Shown: piece by piece, positions 63,664-64,000 of the stretch
Layout: the number at the start of each line of letters is the position of its first letter
Position numbering within the stretch: position 1 is the stretch's first letter
NCBI GenBank assembly: GCA_038373885.1
Contig: JAWZYV010017538.1
Coordinates: forward strand, 806,001-870,000
Length of the DNA: 64,000 bases
Direction: 5' to 3'
DNA from: Cheiracanthium punctorium
Taxonomy: Eukaryota; Arthropoda; Arachnida; Araneae; Cheiracanthiidae
The notes under the pieces: model-generated
Database searches by the model: none
Seen by the model: only the letters and a program-made list of their open reading frames with translations
Told to the model about the DNA's origin: nothing
Program-made: the position numbers and the translations under genes

Positions 63664-64000
63664 CGGATCCTCTGTATTAGTGCTGTAGTAGTATTTTGCA
63701 ATTTTGAAAGCGTGGAGGCCAAAACAAGGACTTCTCTTATAATAGATGCTTATTGAGTCAGACAAGGATGCGACATCGACAATGGGAATTCGAAGTTCCT
63801 GAATTCCTGTTCAAAACAAGATGAGACTGGGAATGGGCAATTTTCATTCGTAAAAACTTAATTCATGAGACAGAACAGAGGCTTTTTTTAATTTTTTGTG
63901 TGTTTTGTGGTTTTGGAAACAACGGGTACTCACCAGGAAGGTGTTTCGATGTTTAAAGACTACATATCGATGCAATTAATGTTTGTGCAAGACGGTGCAA
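63664..64000 (+). other. 3' UTR of the GMC gene (open-ended)
   Basis: This is the sequence after the TGA. No AATAAA signal is visible up to the window edge, so the polyadenylation site probably lies beyond it. No other coding potential is seen. Confidence 0.6.

Noticed and set aside
62219..62300. tRNA gene
   Set aside because: Good A and B boxes but no paired acceptor stem, and the same head-plus-body occurs at 48925 and 49133, so it is a SINE.

Overview
This window is nuclear DNA from an arthropod. It is AT-rich, has very long introns and is crowded with DNA transposons, MITEs and tRNA-derived SINEs. The exon-intron style and the transposon mix suggest a chelicerate, probably a spider, but that is inference. 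I see no prokaryotic features, no rRNA genes and no tRNA gene that stands apart from a SINE.

One host gene spans almost the whole window on the + strand: a GMC-family flavin oxidoreductase of the glucose-dehydrogenase-like group. Ten coding exons are found: 5788-5990, 8967-9156, 16320-16451, 33495-33616, 35982-36152, 44599-44752, 46275-46438, 55887-56064, 61872-62094 and 63495-63663. They splice in frame into 568 residues ending at TGA (63661-63663). Every internal junction is GT-AG with matching phases. The 5' exon or exons (start codon, probable signal peptide and the residues before the FAD-binding loop) were not found, so the gene is 5' partial here. Both GMC signature regions, the active-site His and the Asn partner region are present, so the protein looks functional.

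The introns hold mobile DNA. Upstream of the first visible exon is a 1.47-kb non-autonomous Helitron with internal minisatellite (3674-5142). Intron 2 holds mariner and Tc1-type remnants and SINEs. Intron 3 (17 kb) holds palindromic TTAA-flanked (piggyBac-type) MITEs, a 6.4-kb hAT-like element with an exact 8-bp target duplication (19766-26176) that itself contains a mariner and other nested elements, a small hAT MITE and a 491-bp TA-flanked MITE. Intron 4 has a 179-bp tandem duplication. Intron 5 has another TTAA MITE, an A-B-A'-B foldback and a hAT MITE. Intron 7 has SINEs, the longest palindromic TTAA MITE, a decayed Tigger/pogo element and a hAT MITE. Intron 8 holds the only intact transposase in the window, a Tc1-like element with 27-bp perfect inverted repeats. 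A hAT MITE has inserted into the end of that element. Intron 9 has a SINE and one more TTAA MITE.

No wholly unknown gene system is evident. The most unusual items are the 6.4-kb hAT-like composite without a recognisable transposase, the TTAA MITE family built around a long palindrome, the A-B-A'-B foldback, the Tc1/hAT nesting with a 258-bp duplication, and the Helitron with about eight internal units.
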